From IMG/VR virus record IMGVR_UViG_3300005294_000005, positions 1 through 42,710 of that record: a stretch of 42,710 nucleotides of DNA. One strand, 5' to 3'. Within the stretch, counting starts at the first letter, position 1. Each line of letters begins with the position of its first letter. Below are positions 15,721 to 22,226 of this stretch, in pieces. The translations under genes were made by a program, and so were the position numbers. The stretch comes from a virus. Under the pieces are notes generated by a model. The model ran no database searches and was not told the DNA's origin. It saw only the letters and a program-made list of their open reading frames with translations.

Positions 15721-15908
15721 TTGTTCTCCTTTGGCTCCTTCATTTTCTGGTAGGCATCGAGGATGAGCCGGGCACGTCGCCAACCTCGTCGTCTAGCCCT
15801 AGCCCCTTTGCCGCCGACTCGCTCGCGTTCACGCTCGGCCTCGTGGAGCACGGCCAGATAAACCACCACGTCAGGGTTGTCCCGCAGCCATTGCTCAGTC
15901 GGACTCAT
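15717..15908 (-). CDS. Small basic hypothetical protein, 63 aa
   Basis: Starts at ATG 15908. It has an acidic N-terminal helix and an Arg-rich middle (ARARRRGWRRARL), so nucleic-acid contact is plausible. The 3' end overlaps the zinc-ribbon gene by 4 bp. The family is unknown. Confidence 0.6.
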   Translation of the reverse strand: MSPTEQWLRDNPDVVVYLAVLHEAERERERVGGKGARARRRGWRRARLILDAYQKMKEPKENK

Positions 15909-16047
15909 GCTCGGGCTCGCTCGCCGCCCACTTCCTAAGAGCGACTAGGTGTTCCAGCACTTCCTCCCGGTAGCCCCGCCCGTAGTTGGTAGGCCAGCGG
16001 GGCATCTCATCCAGCCAGGCGTGGAGGCGGTTCAGGTAGTCAGTCAC
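15895..16047 (-). CDS. Small hypothetical protein, 50 aa
   Basis: The GTG at 16047 overlaps the stop of the HTH-like gene (GTGA), and the gene runs 14 bp into the next. The protein is aromatic and charged (LHAWLDEMPRWPTNYG). It is supported by overlap and composition only. Confidence 0.55.
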   Translation of the reverse strand: MTDYLNRLHAWLDEMPRWPTNYGRGYREEVLEHLVALRKWAASEPEHESD

Positions 16048-16358
16048 TTGGACTTCTCTTCTTCTAGCCACGAGTGGACCATCCCAGGAGCTTTTGATTT
16101 ATTCGCGGCATCGAGGAATGGAGTCGGCCAAGGTTCAATCATCTCGATGGCGTGCATCAGGTCGCCGCAGTTCTTGTTGAGCTTGCCGCACTTACAGCGT
16201 CGATTCCCCCAAGCGCGCTGGGCTTTGGCAGCATTACGGGCGCGGCGCTTGAACTCCGCGATGAGGGCCGGTTTTGTGAGCCTGAGTAGTCGCGCAACCT
16301 CGGCGACAGACCATTCCTCAGGGTCGATGTTGGCTTCGATGATTTCGAGTTTGGTCAT
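16044..16358 (-). CDS. HTH-like plus Cys-cluster protein, possible regulator
   Basis: A 104 aa protein. The N-terminal segment WSVAEVARLLRLTKPALIAEF (in two halves) has the spacing of a helix-turn-helix, about residues 16-36. A Cys-rich segment CKCGKLNKNCG follows (about 55-65). It starts at ATG exactly where the promoter at 16365-16393 predicts +1, so it may be translated from a leaderless mRNA. A DNA-binding regulator is likely; a terminase-small-like role is a less likely alternative. Confidence 0.6.
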   Translation of the reverse strand: MTKLEIIEANIDPEEWSVAEVARLLRLTKPALIAEFKRRARNAAKAQRAWGNRRCKCGKLNKNCGDLMHAIEMIEPWPTPFLDAANKSKAPGMVHSWLEEEKSK

Positions 16359-16364
16359 GCCTTT

Positions 16365-16393
16365 AGTCTAAGCCCGAATCCTTCCCGCGTCAA
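16365..16393 (-). promoter_or_regulatory. Internal leftward promoter, TTGACG-N17-TAGACT
   Basis: Leftward -35 TTGACG (16393-16388), 17 bp spacer, -10 TAGACT (16370-16365). The expected +1 falls on or next to the ATG at 16358, leaving no leader. The -35 overlaps the stop of the small zinc-finger gene. It would allow separate expression of the HTH-like protein and the genes after it. Confidence 0.5.
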
Positions 16394-16542
16394 GGGGACT
16401 TCCTTCTTCGTTCCAGGTCTTTCTGGTGGTGGTAGGGGCAGAGGTTGGCCCCCTTCCGCCAGGTTTTGCGGGAGCACTTCTCGCACAGTCCCTTTTTGCG
16501 CTGGCGTAGCTGGTGGAGTCTCTGCCGGGAGACTTTCTTCAC
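16390..16542 (-). CDS. Small CxxC...CPYHH zinc-finger protein, 50 aa
   Basis: The GTG at 16542 overlaps the upstream stop. CEKC (about 20-23) and CPYHH (about 35-39) provide zinc ligands in a Lys/Arg-rich frame. The amino-terminus is VSRQRLHQLRQRKKG-like and strongly basic. A longer frame on the same strand (16355-16627) competes, but this chain of overlaps and the zinc motif make this the better call. Confidence 0.6.
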   Translation of the reverse strand: MKKVSRQRLHQLRQRKKGLCEKCSRKTWRKGANLCPYHHQKDLERRRKSP

Positions 16543-16676
16543 GCTTCAACCAGCGTCCCATCGGGGAAGCGGAGGATGACTTCACTCTTAGGGTAGACTT
16601 CCCCCTGGGGGCCGAGCCATGCTTCATCAGTCTGGCCGCAGATGCCGCGCCAGCAGACGTTTACGATACGCTTCAC
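16539..16676 (-). CDS. Small hypothetical protein, 45 aa
   Basis: The GTG at 16676 overlaps the stop of the 26 aa membrane peptide, and its stop overlaps the next GTG. The composition looks like a compact beta domain (GEVYPKSEVILRFPDG) with two cysteines (CWRGIC). No family is recognised. Confidence 0.5.
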   Translation of the reverse strand: MKRIVNVCWRGICGQTDEAWLGPQGEVYPKSEVILRFPDGTLVEA

Positions 16677-16753
16677 CGTCTCCCATCCTCCGAGTACATG
16701 AGACACGACCCCACCAGCGCCACCACCAGCAGGAAAAACAGGTAGCTCAGCAT
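16673..16753 (-). CDS. Membrane micropeptide, 26 aa
   Basis: ATG 16753 lies inside the end of the zinc-ribbon gene (GATGCTGA) and the stop overlaps the next GTG. The peptide is one hydrophobic helix (SYLFFLLVVALVGSCLM) with a polar tail. It is so short that translation is suggested only by its place in the chain of overlapping genes. Confidence 0.4.
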   Translation of the reverse strand: MLSYLFFLLVVALVGSCLMYSEDGRR

Positions 16754-17037
16754 CGGTCCCTCCGCAGATAGCTCAGGTCGATACGTGGGTACTTGCGCTC
16801 TCTCTCTGGAGGGGGCTCAGGAGCCTCCAGGAGCCCTCTAGGGCTCGAAAGTGGCACTACCTTGACTGGGACTACGTCTTCCTTCGGTGCGGGCTTCTGA
16901 GGCCGCTGGACACCGAAGACGGTGATCTTCTTGGTAGTTCTGACTCGGGACTTACGCACGCAGGTGCTGCAGCGCTTGGAGTTGCCGCCGCACGCAGCGA
17001 GTCGTCCACATGAGATGCAGTAGCGTTGGGCTTTCAG
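16747..17037 (-). CDS. Zinc-ribbon protein with probable CTG start, 96 aa
   Basis: No ATG, GTG or TTG opens the complete ribbon. A CTG at 17037 has GGAG six bases upstream and gives an N-terminus with CISC (7-10), C16 and CSTC (23-26). Starting at the GTG 16959 would remove every zinc ligand. After the ribbon comes a basic segment (RKSRVRTTKKITVF) and a Pro-rich tail. It is expected to be a small nucleic-acid binding protein. The next gene overlaps its stop. Confidence 0.5.
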   Translation of the reverse strand: MKAQRYCISCGRLAACGGNSKRCSTCVRKSRVRTTKKITVFGVQRPQKPAPKEDVVPVKVVPLSSPRGLLEAPEPPPERERKYPRIDLSYLRRDRC

Positions 17038-17169
17038 AGGTGTCTCCGACGAAAACAGGGTGAGAAATCCCCCACGGATCTCCCACCCCCGTGCGTTCTC
17101 GGTTTTCCTACCGTCCTTACCTCATACCGAATCCCCAGTTGAGAAGGAACAGCGTTGCGGCCCATCAAA

Positions 17170-17274
17170 GGGGTGCGGGTCTCCGGACTAGCGCCCTAGT
17201 CCCGCTCACCCAGGTGAACGTACCGCACCCCACAAAGTCTGTTGGAAGTGGGCCTGGGGTCCTTCCAAGCCCAC
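17170..17274 (-). ncRNA. Structured RNA: three-way junction plus two competing hairpins
   Basis: This gap of 263 bp between two leftward genes is highly structured. A perfect 9 bp helix (17170-17178 with 17223-17231) encloses a 7 bp hairpin (17185-17191 with 17196-17202, 4-base loop) and a 4 bp hairpin (17206-17209 with 17214-17217). Just upstream in the transcript, two 6-7 bp helices compete: 17242-17248 with 17262-17268, and 17248-17253 with 17269-17274. Only one of the latter two can form without strain, so a switch is possible. The overall shape is tRNA-like but has no T arm. Confidence 0.45.
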
Positions 17275-17300
17275 ACCCTAACCGCTCCGCTTCCTCCGCT

Positions 17301-17456
17301 CTAGATCCGGAGGATGGCACGCACCGTGAGGAGCGTGTACTCCACCATGCTCTGCCACAGACCGCTACGGGGCATCACGTCGAGGATCACGATCCCGACC
17401 CCGGCGTGAGCCATCGTCGCCACCAGCATCAGTGGCACTGCCAGAAGGCGCTTCAT
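17301..17456 (-). CDS. Small exported protein, 51 aa
   Basis: ATG 17456 sits behind GGAGGTCGCCC. The first 18 residues are a Sec signal (MKRLLAVPLMLVATMAHA), leaving a 33 aa mature peptide with a hydrophobic stretch (VGIVILDVM). It could act at the envelope, for instance in exclusion. It overlaps the upstream gene by 92 bp in another frame. Confidence 0.55.
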   Translation of the reverse strand: MKRLLAVPLMLVATMAHAGVGIVILDVMPRSGLWQSMVEYTLLTVRAILRI

Positions 17457-17628
17457 GGGCGACCTCCGGGTTAGTGGGTGCCTGGGGGATGTCTTTACGC
17501 GGGGCACCCCCGGCCGCGTAACCGGGCAGGGCTCTGACACAAGCCCCCAAGTCCTCTCCGAGGTGAAAGGTATCGCAGACCGGGCAGAAGTAACTCGGAA
17601 TCCGGTGCTCGACCCTGAATCTTGACAT
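17365..17628 (-). CDS. Small protein with CPVC motif, 87 aa
   Basis: ATG 17628 follows GGAGGTCTAGC, a strong site that overlaps the NinG-like stop. The N-terminus has CPVC and then H and C (FCPVCDTFHLGEDLGAC), a partial zinc finger. The C-terminal 30 residues are Arg/Asp/Gly-rich and overlap the signal-peptide gene in another frame, so they may be dispensable. Confidence 0.5.
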   Translation of the reverse strand: MSRFRVEHRIPSYFCPVCDTFHLGEDLGACVRALPGYAAGGAPRKDIPQAPTNPEVAHEAPSGSATDAGGDDGSRRGRDRDPRRDAP

Positions 17629-17629
17629 G

Positions 17630-18049
17630 CTAGACCTCCACTCCAAGGGCCCTGGCTTCCTGTTCTAGCCGCAAACGGATCAGTTTGGGGTCCACCTTCT
17701 GTTTCTGGCTACGGACCATCCTGAGGGCTGTGGCGCGCTCTGGGAAGGTCTTGGACCACCACTCCGCAGCCTCGACTGGACGGTGGTGCCACCACAGGTG
17801 CGCCCCGGCTGAAAGCGTCATCGAGAAACGGGTGTCCCAGCGGGTAGCGGGATAGCGCCTGGATTCGACGTGAGCCCATTGCAGGTTGTCGGTTCTGCCG
17901 GTTTTGACGCACTGGTTGCCGTCCCGGGCAAACACCACCTTGCGGCACAGGTCGTCCAAGGCCTTCCAGTGCTTGGACTTGGCCACCGGCCTCAGTCTCC
18001 CCTTGCGGAGCAGGGAGGACTTGCGGGGGAGGGAGACGGAGCGTTTCAG
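17630..18049 (-). CDS. NinG-like recombination nuclease (HNH-like), probable CTG start
   Basis: A 139 aa protein from CTG 18049; starting at GTG 17986 would give 118 aa. The CTG overlaps the upstream TGA, has AGGAGG seven bases ahead, and adds a Lys/Arg-rich N-terminus (MKRSVSLPRKSSLLRK-like) typical of NinG/HNH phage proteins. The core has FARDGNQCVKTG, QWAHVESRRYPATRWD and a downstream helical part, which fits lambda NinG-type Holliday-junction or HNH nucleases. The second cysteine pair of the usual zinc site is missing, so catalysis is not certain. Confidence 0.65.
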   Translation of the reverse strand: MKRSVSLPRKSSLLRKGRLRPVAKSKHWKALDDLCRKVVFARDGNQCVKTGRTDNLQWAHVESRRYPATRWDTRFSMTLSAGAHLWWHHRPVEAAEWWSKTFPERATALRMVRSQKQKVDPKLIRLRLEQEARALGVEV

Positions 18050-18246
18050 GGGTTGGCCTCCTCGGGCGTCGTGCCGCCGTCCAGCCGCGTCCCATAGGAA
18101 TCTCGTTCGTCCTGGTGAGCCGGCCCCTCCACCTCTACCTCCGGCCGCATCGGCAGCATCCAGATACCGCGCCCCAGGTGGATGCCACCGGGTAGCTCGA
18201 CCCAGCCCTTGGGCACCTTCCTGCCAACGTGAAAGATCGGGCTCAC
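18046..18246 (-). CDS. Small hypothetical protein, 66 aa
   Basis: The GTG at 18246 overlaps the upstream stop (GTGA). It has a beta-rich N-terminus (FHVGRKVPKGWVELPGG) and an acidic C-terminus. The C-terminal codons GAGGAGG also serve as the ribosome site for the following NinG-like gene. No family is recognised. Confidence 0.6.
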   Translation of the reverse strand: MSPIFHVGRKVPKGWVELPGGIHLGRGIWMLPMRPEVEVEGPAHQDERDSYGTRLDGGTTPEEANP

Positions 18247-18923
18247 CGCTTCCTCGCTGCCCGTAGTTCGTCCACGGCGGCCACGAGTGCTTTGGAGGAG
18301 TCTGTCATCCCGACTTTCCGAGCGTCACGCCACACTTCCACTGCAGCCAGCACCTTCTGCTCAGCGGCGCGGACCTCGGCTTTGTCCCAGAGCGCATCCT
18401 CCACTGCTTTGAAACTGTCTACCACCCCCTTGAAACTTTTCATGACGGGGGGCGTCTCTGACTGGGGGCTGGCTCCGCCGTCGATGATTCTCTTTTCGGC
18501 CTCAGTCATCGGGATCTCCGGTGGCCAGTAGGCCCCGTGCTTGGCTTGCTGTTCCCGGGGCGAGAGCGGGGGCTCTTTCAGGGTTCCCAACGATGCGGCC
18601 AGCGCCCGGATGTCGTATTCGATGCTCTGCAGCGTCTCGGCATCCGACTGGCGATGCGAGGCGACGCCTTCTCGCCCAGCCGCCGCAGCCTTGTCCCGCG
18701 CCGCGAGCACTCGATCCCGCACCTCGGAGCATCGGGCCGCCGCTCTCTCCATTCCTTCCCGCTCCCCCTCGGCCTTAGCGGTGGCTAGCCTCACCTCGAA
18801 CGCAGTTTCCAGCCGCATCAATAGCGTGTCGCGGTCATATGGATGGTCCAGGTCCACCGTCGAATCAAGCAGGAAAGCAATCTCGTCTAGCAGCGAACAG
18901 ACTTTAAGCGGCGGCGTGCTCAT
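18243..18923 (-). CDS. Helical hypothetical protein, 226 aa
   Basis: The preferred start is ATG 18923, with an ATGA overlap; an upstream in-frame start would add 21 residues. The protein is almost all helical with Ala/Glu/Arg clusters (ERAAARCSEVRDRVLAARDKA), consistent with a coiled coil at about 60-100, and a second helical block at about 165-226. It has no enzymatic motif. It is one of the larger early-block proteins; its role is unknown. Confidence 0.65.
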   Translation of the reverse strand: MSTPPLKVCSLLDEIAFLLDSTVDLDHPYDRDTLLMRLETAFEVRLATAKAEGEREGMERAAARCSEVRDRVLAARDKAAAAGREGVASHRQSDAETLQSIEYDIRALAASLGTLKEPPLSPREQQAKHGAYWPPEIPMTEAEKRIIDGGASPQSETPPVMKSFKGVVDSFKAVEDALWDKAEVRAAEQKVLAAVEVWRDARKVGMTDSSKALVAAVDELRAARKR

Positions 18924-19129
18924 CTCGTCGGCTCCTCCCCCGCTGACTGAATGCTGACCTTGAGGCCCGGCAGCTTCTTCGTCCACCGTTCAAGCTCGCT
19001 CGCCCAATCGCAGACCATGCAGCCAGGGGTGTCGTCGCCGTCGCAACCGTTCTCCCGGCGCATCCGAGCGGCGAGATCCATCAGCCCATCGCGGATGATC
19101 TCGGGCTCGTCAATCAGGAGCGGGCTCAT
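18920..19129 (-). CDS. Small Cys-containing protein, 69 aa
   Basis: ATG 19129 overlaps the exonuclease stop, and the 3' end overlaps the next ATG. Cys residues sit in a loose pattern (NGCDGD, GCMVCDW), a possible metal site. The rest is helical. The context with the exonuclease suggests nucleic-acid metabolism, but nothing is proven. Confidence 0.6.
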   Translation of the reverse strand: MSPLLIDEPEIIRDGLMDLAARMRRENGCDGDDTPGCMVCDWASELERWTKKLPGLKVSIQSAGEEPTR

Positions 19130-19678
19130 TCGGGCTTCTCGGTGGCCCCGCCCGCGACCGGGGCAAGGTACTTGGCGAACCATCGCGCCTGCTCCTTAGC
19201 ATCGGCGAGGGCGTGATGTGGGCAGGGGTTGGCCTCCTTCTCGATGCGCTCCAGCGCTGGATCAATCGCGCATGCCAACCGCCAGAGGGTGCGGCCATCC
19301 AGGGTGTTCTGCCACTTCCAGGGCACCCGCACGTCGAAGGCTCCGTAGACGCGCGCGATCACCGGGAGGTCGAAGCTGGTCGGATACGCCCACAGCCACG
19401 CCCCAGGCGGGAGCCACTTCGCGAAGCCCTTTGAGGACGCTCTTGGTGGACTTTGGATCACCCACTGCGCCCCGCGCTTCGTCTGATTGCTTGAGCCACC
19501 AGCGGAAGGCGTCGGCGTCCAGGCGCAGGCCCTTCTTCACCTGCTGCCCGATGTCGGGCACGCCGTAGTATTCGGAGGCCGCCTCTCCGGTGCGCGGATC
19601 AAAGGTGCAGGCTCCGAGCGACATCAGCACCTCGCCGCACGCCTCGATGTCTACCGACACATGCGGATCATCAAGCAT
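19126..19678 (-). pseudogene. DEDD 3'-5' exonuclease split by +1 frameshift
   Basis: Two reading frames give the halves of one RNase T/DnaQ-like exonuclease of about 183 aa. The N-terminal half (ATG 19678 after AAGGAGAGGCCG) has DIE (Asp10, Glu12) in VSVDIEAC. The C-terminal half, in the +1 frame, has SFDLPVI and HHALADA, the remaining conserved acidic and His residues. The frames cross near 19427-19436, at CTCAAAGGGC. An intact gene would read CTC AAG GGC. The extra base may be a real mutation, an assembly error in the A3G3 run, or a programmed +1 shift. The family is otherwise well preserved. Confidence 0.75.
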
Positions 19679-20252
19679 CGGCCTCTCCTTTGGGCGGGCT
19701 CTCTCCCAACGGTGGGCTGGCCGCCCCGAGGGAACGGATGCGGTTCGAGACGTAGTGTTTCCCTTGCTTCTCGTGCGGGACCAGCACCGAGTCATGGAGA
19801 GACTCGACGAGCCGCGCACACCTCTCCCGCTCCTCGGCGCGGACTCCTTCCAGGAAGGCCGTCACGTCAGCCTCGCACCCGTGGAGGATGCCGCGCAGCG
19901 CCGAGAGAGCTTCGACCTTTTCGCTGCCACTGACCGCGCCACGCGCCGTCACGAAGTCATCCACCGCTTGCGTGATCCACGCTAGTCTCGCCCCCTCGGA
20001 AGGAGATGCAGTTGCGGCTTGGGGGCGCGAGGGCTCCGACTCGGAGTTCTCCGTCTGGCCCGGCCGGTTTCCAGAGGCCGCATCGTTCTCTGCATCTCCC
20101 TTCGGAGGGCTGACCGCCGCGCGCTCCGCTCTCAACACGTCAAGCGTGGCGACGAGCGACTGCACCACTTCGCCCTTATCGCGATCCCGGTGCCACTTGT
20201 AAAACTGATTCGGCTCCAAGGTCAGCAGCCACTCCACGTGAACGTCACCCAT
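19671..20252 (-). CDS. Hypothetical protein, 193 aa
   Basis: ATG 20252 overlaps the end of the upstream gene by 8 bp. The N-terminus (HVEWLLTLEPNQFYKWHRD) is helical with His/Trp. A Ser/Pro-rich central linker (about 65-90) precedes a helical C-terminal half (ARLVESLHDSVLV). There are no catalytic motifs. The 3' end reaches 8 bp into the exonuclease start. Confidence 0.6.
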   Translation of the reverse strand: MGDVHVEWLLTLEPNQFYKWHRDRDKGEVVQSLVATLDVLRAERAAVSPPKGDAENDAASGNRPGQTENSESEPSRPQAATASPSEGARLAWITQAVDDFVTARGAVSGSEKVEALSALRGILHGCEADVTAFLEGVRAEERERCARLVESLHDSVLVPHEKQGKHYVSNRIRSLGAASPPLGESPPKGEADA

Positions 20253-20655
20253 TTGCCTTCTCCTGGGGCTTCGGAGGGCTGGCCGCGAGTGCCGCGCACG
20301 CAAGGTTCACGCACGCCGCGAGGTGGTCGTAGGCGTCCTGCGCTGGCCCCGCTGTCGGATTCGTGCGGTAACAGCCATGCCCCGCGATCTCCGTCAGGGC
20401 TTCCGCCATCCGTAGGTTGCTGGCCTCGGCGGCTCGCAGGCGGGCTTCCAGCTTCTCGATGTGCGCCTCTGCTTCGACTTCGGTGCCTACGTTGGTGTCG
20501 ATGTCGGAGATGAGTTTGCCCACCATCTCGGCGTTGGCCTTCCCATAGCTCTCGTGGTCGCCGTTGGCCAGTGCGTTGTGCATGAGCCAGAGCAAGGTGG
20601 AGGCGCGGCGCTTCAACTCTCCTGCTGAGTGCAGCCGCTTCACGAGGTCGGTCAT
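20245..20655 (-). CDS. Hypothetical helical protein, 136 aa
   Basis: ATG 20655 overlaps the methyltransferase stop (ATGA). The sequence is helical with a likely coiled coil (AHIEKLEARLRAAEASNLRM, about 63-82). The C-terminal part has two cysteines (CVNLAC) and a Pro/Lys end. No family is recognised. Confidence 0.6.
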   Translation of the reverse strand: MTDLVKRLHSAGELKRRASTLLWLMHNALANGDHESYGKANAEMVGKLISDIDTNVGTEVEAEAHIEKLEARLRAAEASNLRMAEALTEIAGHGCYRTNPTAGPAQDAYDHLAACVNLACAALAASPPKPQEKANG

Positions 20656-21332
20656 CGGGCCTCCTCGGACTCAGAGCCCCGCACGTTACGTGGCTTCGTA
20701 GGAATCTCGTTCGGGTTGCCGCGCCCCTCCGCCCCAAGGGCCAGCATGGCGTAATGGCCGATGTGCTCCGAGTAGGCGGGGGGGATGGCCTGGGCGATCT
20801 CGTCGCGCTTCATCCACTCGATGCCCATGACGCGACGCCAGTCCTCGACGCCGTGGTAGATATGCCCGCCGTGGCCGAACACGCTCACGATGTCATCGGC
20901 GTGGTCACAGGGCTGAGCCATCCCCAGAGGCCGCCACGAGCACTCGAACCAGCGGTGGCGCTTCAGACGGCGCTCGCCGAACTGTGAGCCGCACAGCATG
21001 AAGTCGGCGCGGATAGGCGCTCCCGGCACGTTCTCGATAATCCATGCGCGGCCCGATGACTCCAGCAACGCCCGCGTCTGTGGCACGAGGTTGGGATGCT
21101 CACGGCCATGGATGGCTCGTGCCCGAGTGAACGCCTGGCACGGCGGACTCGCCCAGATCAGATCGAAGTCCGACAACCGCACCGGAGAGTTCAAGGCGTC
21201 CCCCTGGATGAAGCGAAACGGGTAGCGAGGCTGGGGCTTGATGTCTACCCCGGTCACGTCGAAACCCGCTCGATGGAGTCCCATTGCTGCGCCCCCAGCG
21301 CCGCAGAATAGATCCAAGCACTTCGGCCTCAC
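20652..21332 (-). CDS. DNA C5-cytosine methyltransferase
   Basis: A 226 aa protein with a GTG start overlapping the upstream stop. The C5-MTase motifs are clear: motif I DLFCGAGGAAMGL (7-19), motif IV PPCQ with catalytic Cys65 (SPPCQAF), motif VI ENVPG (100-104), a motif VIII-like RRLKRHRWFE (121-130), and a late IPPAYSEHIG (about 200-209) like motif X. The target-recognition region is small, as in compact phage enzymes. No cognate restriction enzyme is nearby, so it most likely protects phage DNA from host restriction. Confidence 0.88.
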   Translation of the reverse strand: MRPKCLDLFCGAGGAAMGLHRAGFDVTGVDIKPQPRYPFRFIQGDALNSPVRLSDFDLIWASPPCQAFTRARAIHGREHPNLVPQTRALLESSGRAWIIENVPGAPIRADFMLCGSQFGERRLKRHRWFECSWRPLGMAQPCDHADDIVSVFGHGGHIYHGVEDWRRVMGIEWMKRDEIAQAIPPAYSEHIGHYAMLALGAEGRGNPNEIPTKPRNVRGSESEEAR

Positions 21333-21634
21333 TCCCCCTCCAGTTCAGCGAGCACCCGCCGCGTAGTTTCGATTTGTTCGCAGAACTCGTCCGATTGCCA
21401 GCTATCGCCGTCCTTGCCGGTGTCGTCGTATTCATGGAACTCGTTGAACCACCAGCGCAGCCTCTCGCGGGCTCTCTCGCAGCGTGCCGTTAGCCTCTCT
21501 ACCTCAGCACGAGAGTCGCGGAGGTCGAGCAGGACATTGCGCCCAACCTCAGTCAAAAGACCGTCCTTCAGGATTTCTTCCAGCTTCTCCGGACTAATCC
21601 TTGGTCTCTCCGGGCTCACTCGGGGCGGATTCAC
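21329..21634 (-). CDS. Coiled-coil hypothetical protein, 101 aa
   Basis: The GTG at 21634 overlaps the upstream stop. A predicted coiled coil runs through most of the protein (about 36-65, DLRDSRAEVERLTARCERA) with a Trp-rich patch (RWWFNEFHEY). Its function is unknown. Confidence 0.6.
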   Translation of the reverse strand: MNPPRVSPERPRISPEKLEEILKDGLLTEVGRNVLLDLRDSRAEVERLTARCERARERLRWWFNEFHEYDDTGKDGDSWQSDEFCEQIETTRRVLAELEGE

Positions 21635-22068
21635 CGCTTGGCCTGCTCCGTGACTCTGACTGCCGTCTCGGCCATGACTTCAGCCTGAGTCATACCCTCG
21701 TAGCGGGCAAAGACTTCCTTGGTGCTCATGGCATGGGCTCTAGAAGCTTCCCAGATGCCCTCAGATTCCTCTTCGTTGGCGTCCCGGCCCAGAGCCTCGC
21801 GCAGACGTGATAGCTCGTCTGAAGCGATAATGAAGGCTCTGGAAGCGATACGCTCAGACTCGGCGAGGATAGCGTCTTCCAGAGTCTCTACCGCCTGACG
21901 TACACCGTCGGCCTTGCCTTGGTAATAGCGTTCTTCTCTTTCGTGGGCTTGGCGGGTGAGAGGGGTGAGGCAGGTTTTGGCTAGAGCTTCGTGCTTGTGG
22001 GCCATGTCTACCCATTGCTTCTGGACGTTCTTCAGGACTTCGAGAGTGAGGCTGATGTTGGCGCTCAT
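21631..22068 (-). CDS. Helical hypothetical protein, 145 aa
   Basis: ATG 22068 follows AAGGAAG; the upstream in-frame ATG lacks a site. It is helical and charged throughout (TLEVLKNVQKQWVDMAHKH, ALGRDANEEESEGIW). The coiled-coil tendency suggests a structural or interaction protein. No enzyme motif is seen. Confidence 0.6.
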   Translation of the reverse strand: MSANISLTLEVLKNVQKQWVDMAHKHEALAKTCLTPLTRQAHEREERYYQGKADGVRQAVETLEDAILAESERIASRAFIIASDELSRLREALGRDANEEESEGIWEASRAHAMSTKEVFARYEGMTQAEVMAETAVRVTEQAKR

Positions 22069-22226
22069 TTGGTTTCTTCCTTGGTTTGGGGGACGGGTGT
22101 CATGGGCAACCATCCAGCCTCGGCGTCGGAAAGCCACATCGTGCCGTCATCGCAGAGCGCCACCACGCGCTCGAAACTGCCCCATTTGATGCCGCAGGCT
22201 ATGGCTATCACCTTGCGCTCGCTCAT
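22065..22226 (-). CDS. Small hypothetical protein, 53 aa
   Basis: ATG 22226 overlaps the HNH stop (ATGA), and the stop overlaps the next ATG. Beta-like alternation (VIAIACGIKWGSFERVVAL) is followed by DDGTMWLSDAEAGW, reminiscent of a small beta domain. No family is recognised. Confidence 0.6.
   Translation of the reverse strand: MSERKVIAIACGIKWGSFERVVALCDDGTMWLSDAEAGWLPMTPVPQTKEETK

Noticed and set aside
16355-16627. 90-codon leftward reading frame
   Set aside because: It competes with two shorter genes in another frame that carry a zinc motif and are linked by GTGA overlaps. The longer frame is Pro-rich with no family features.
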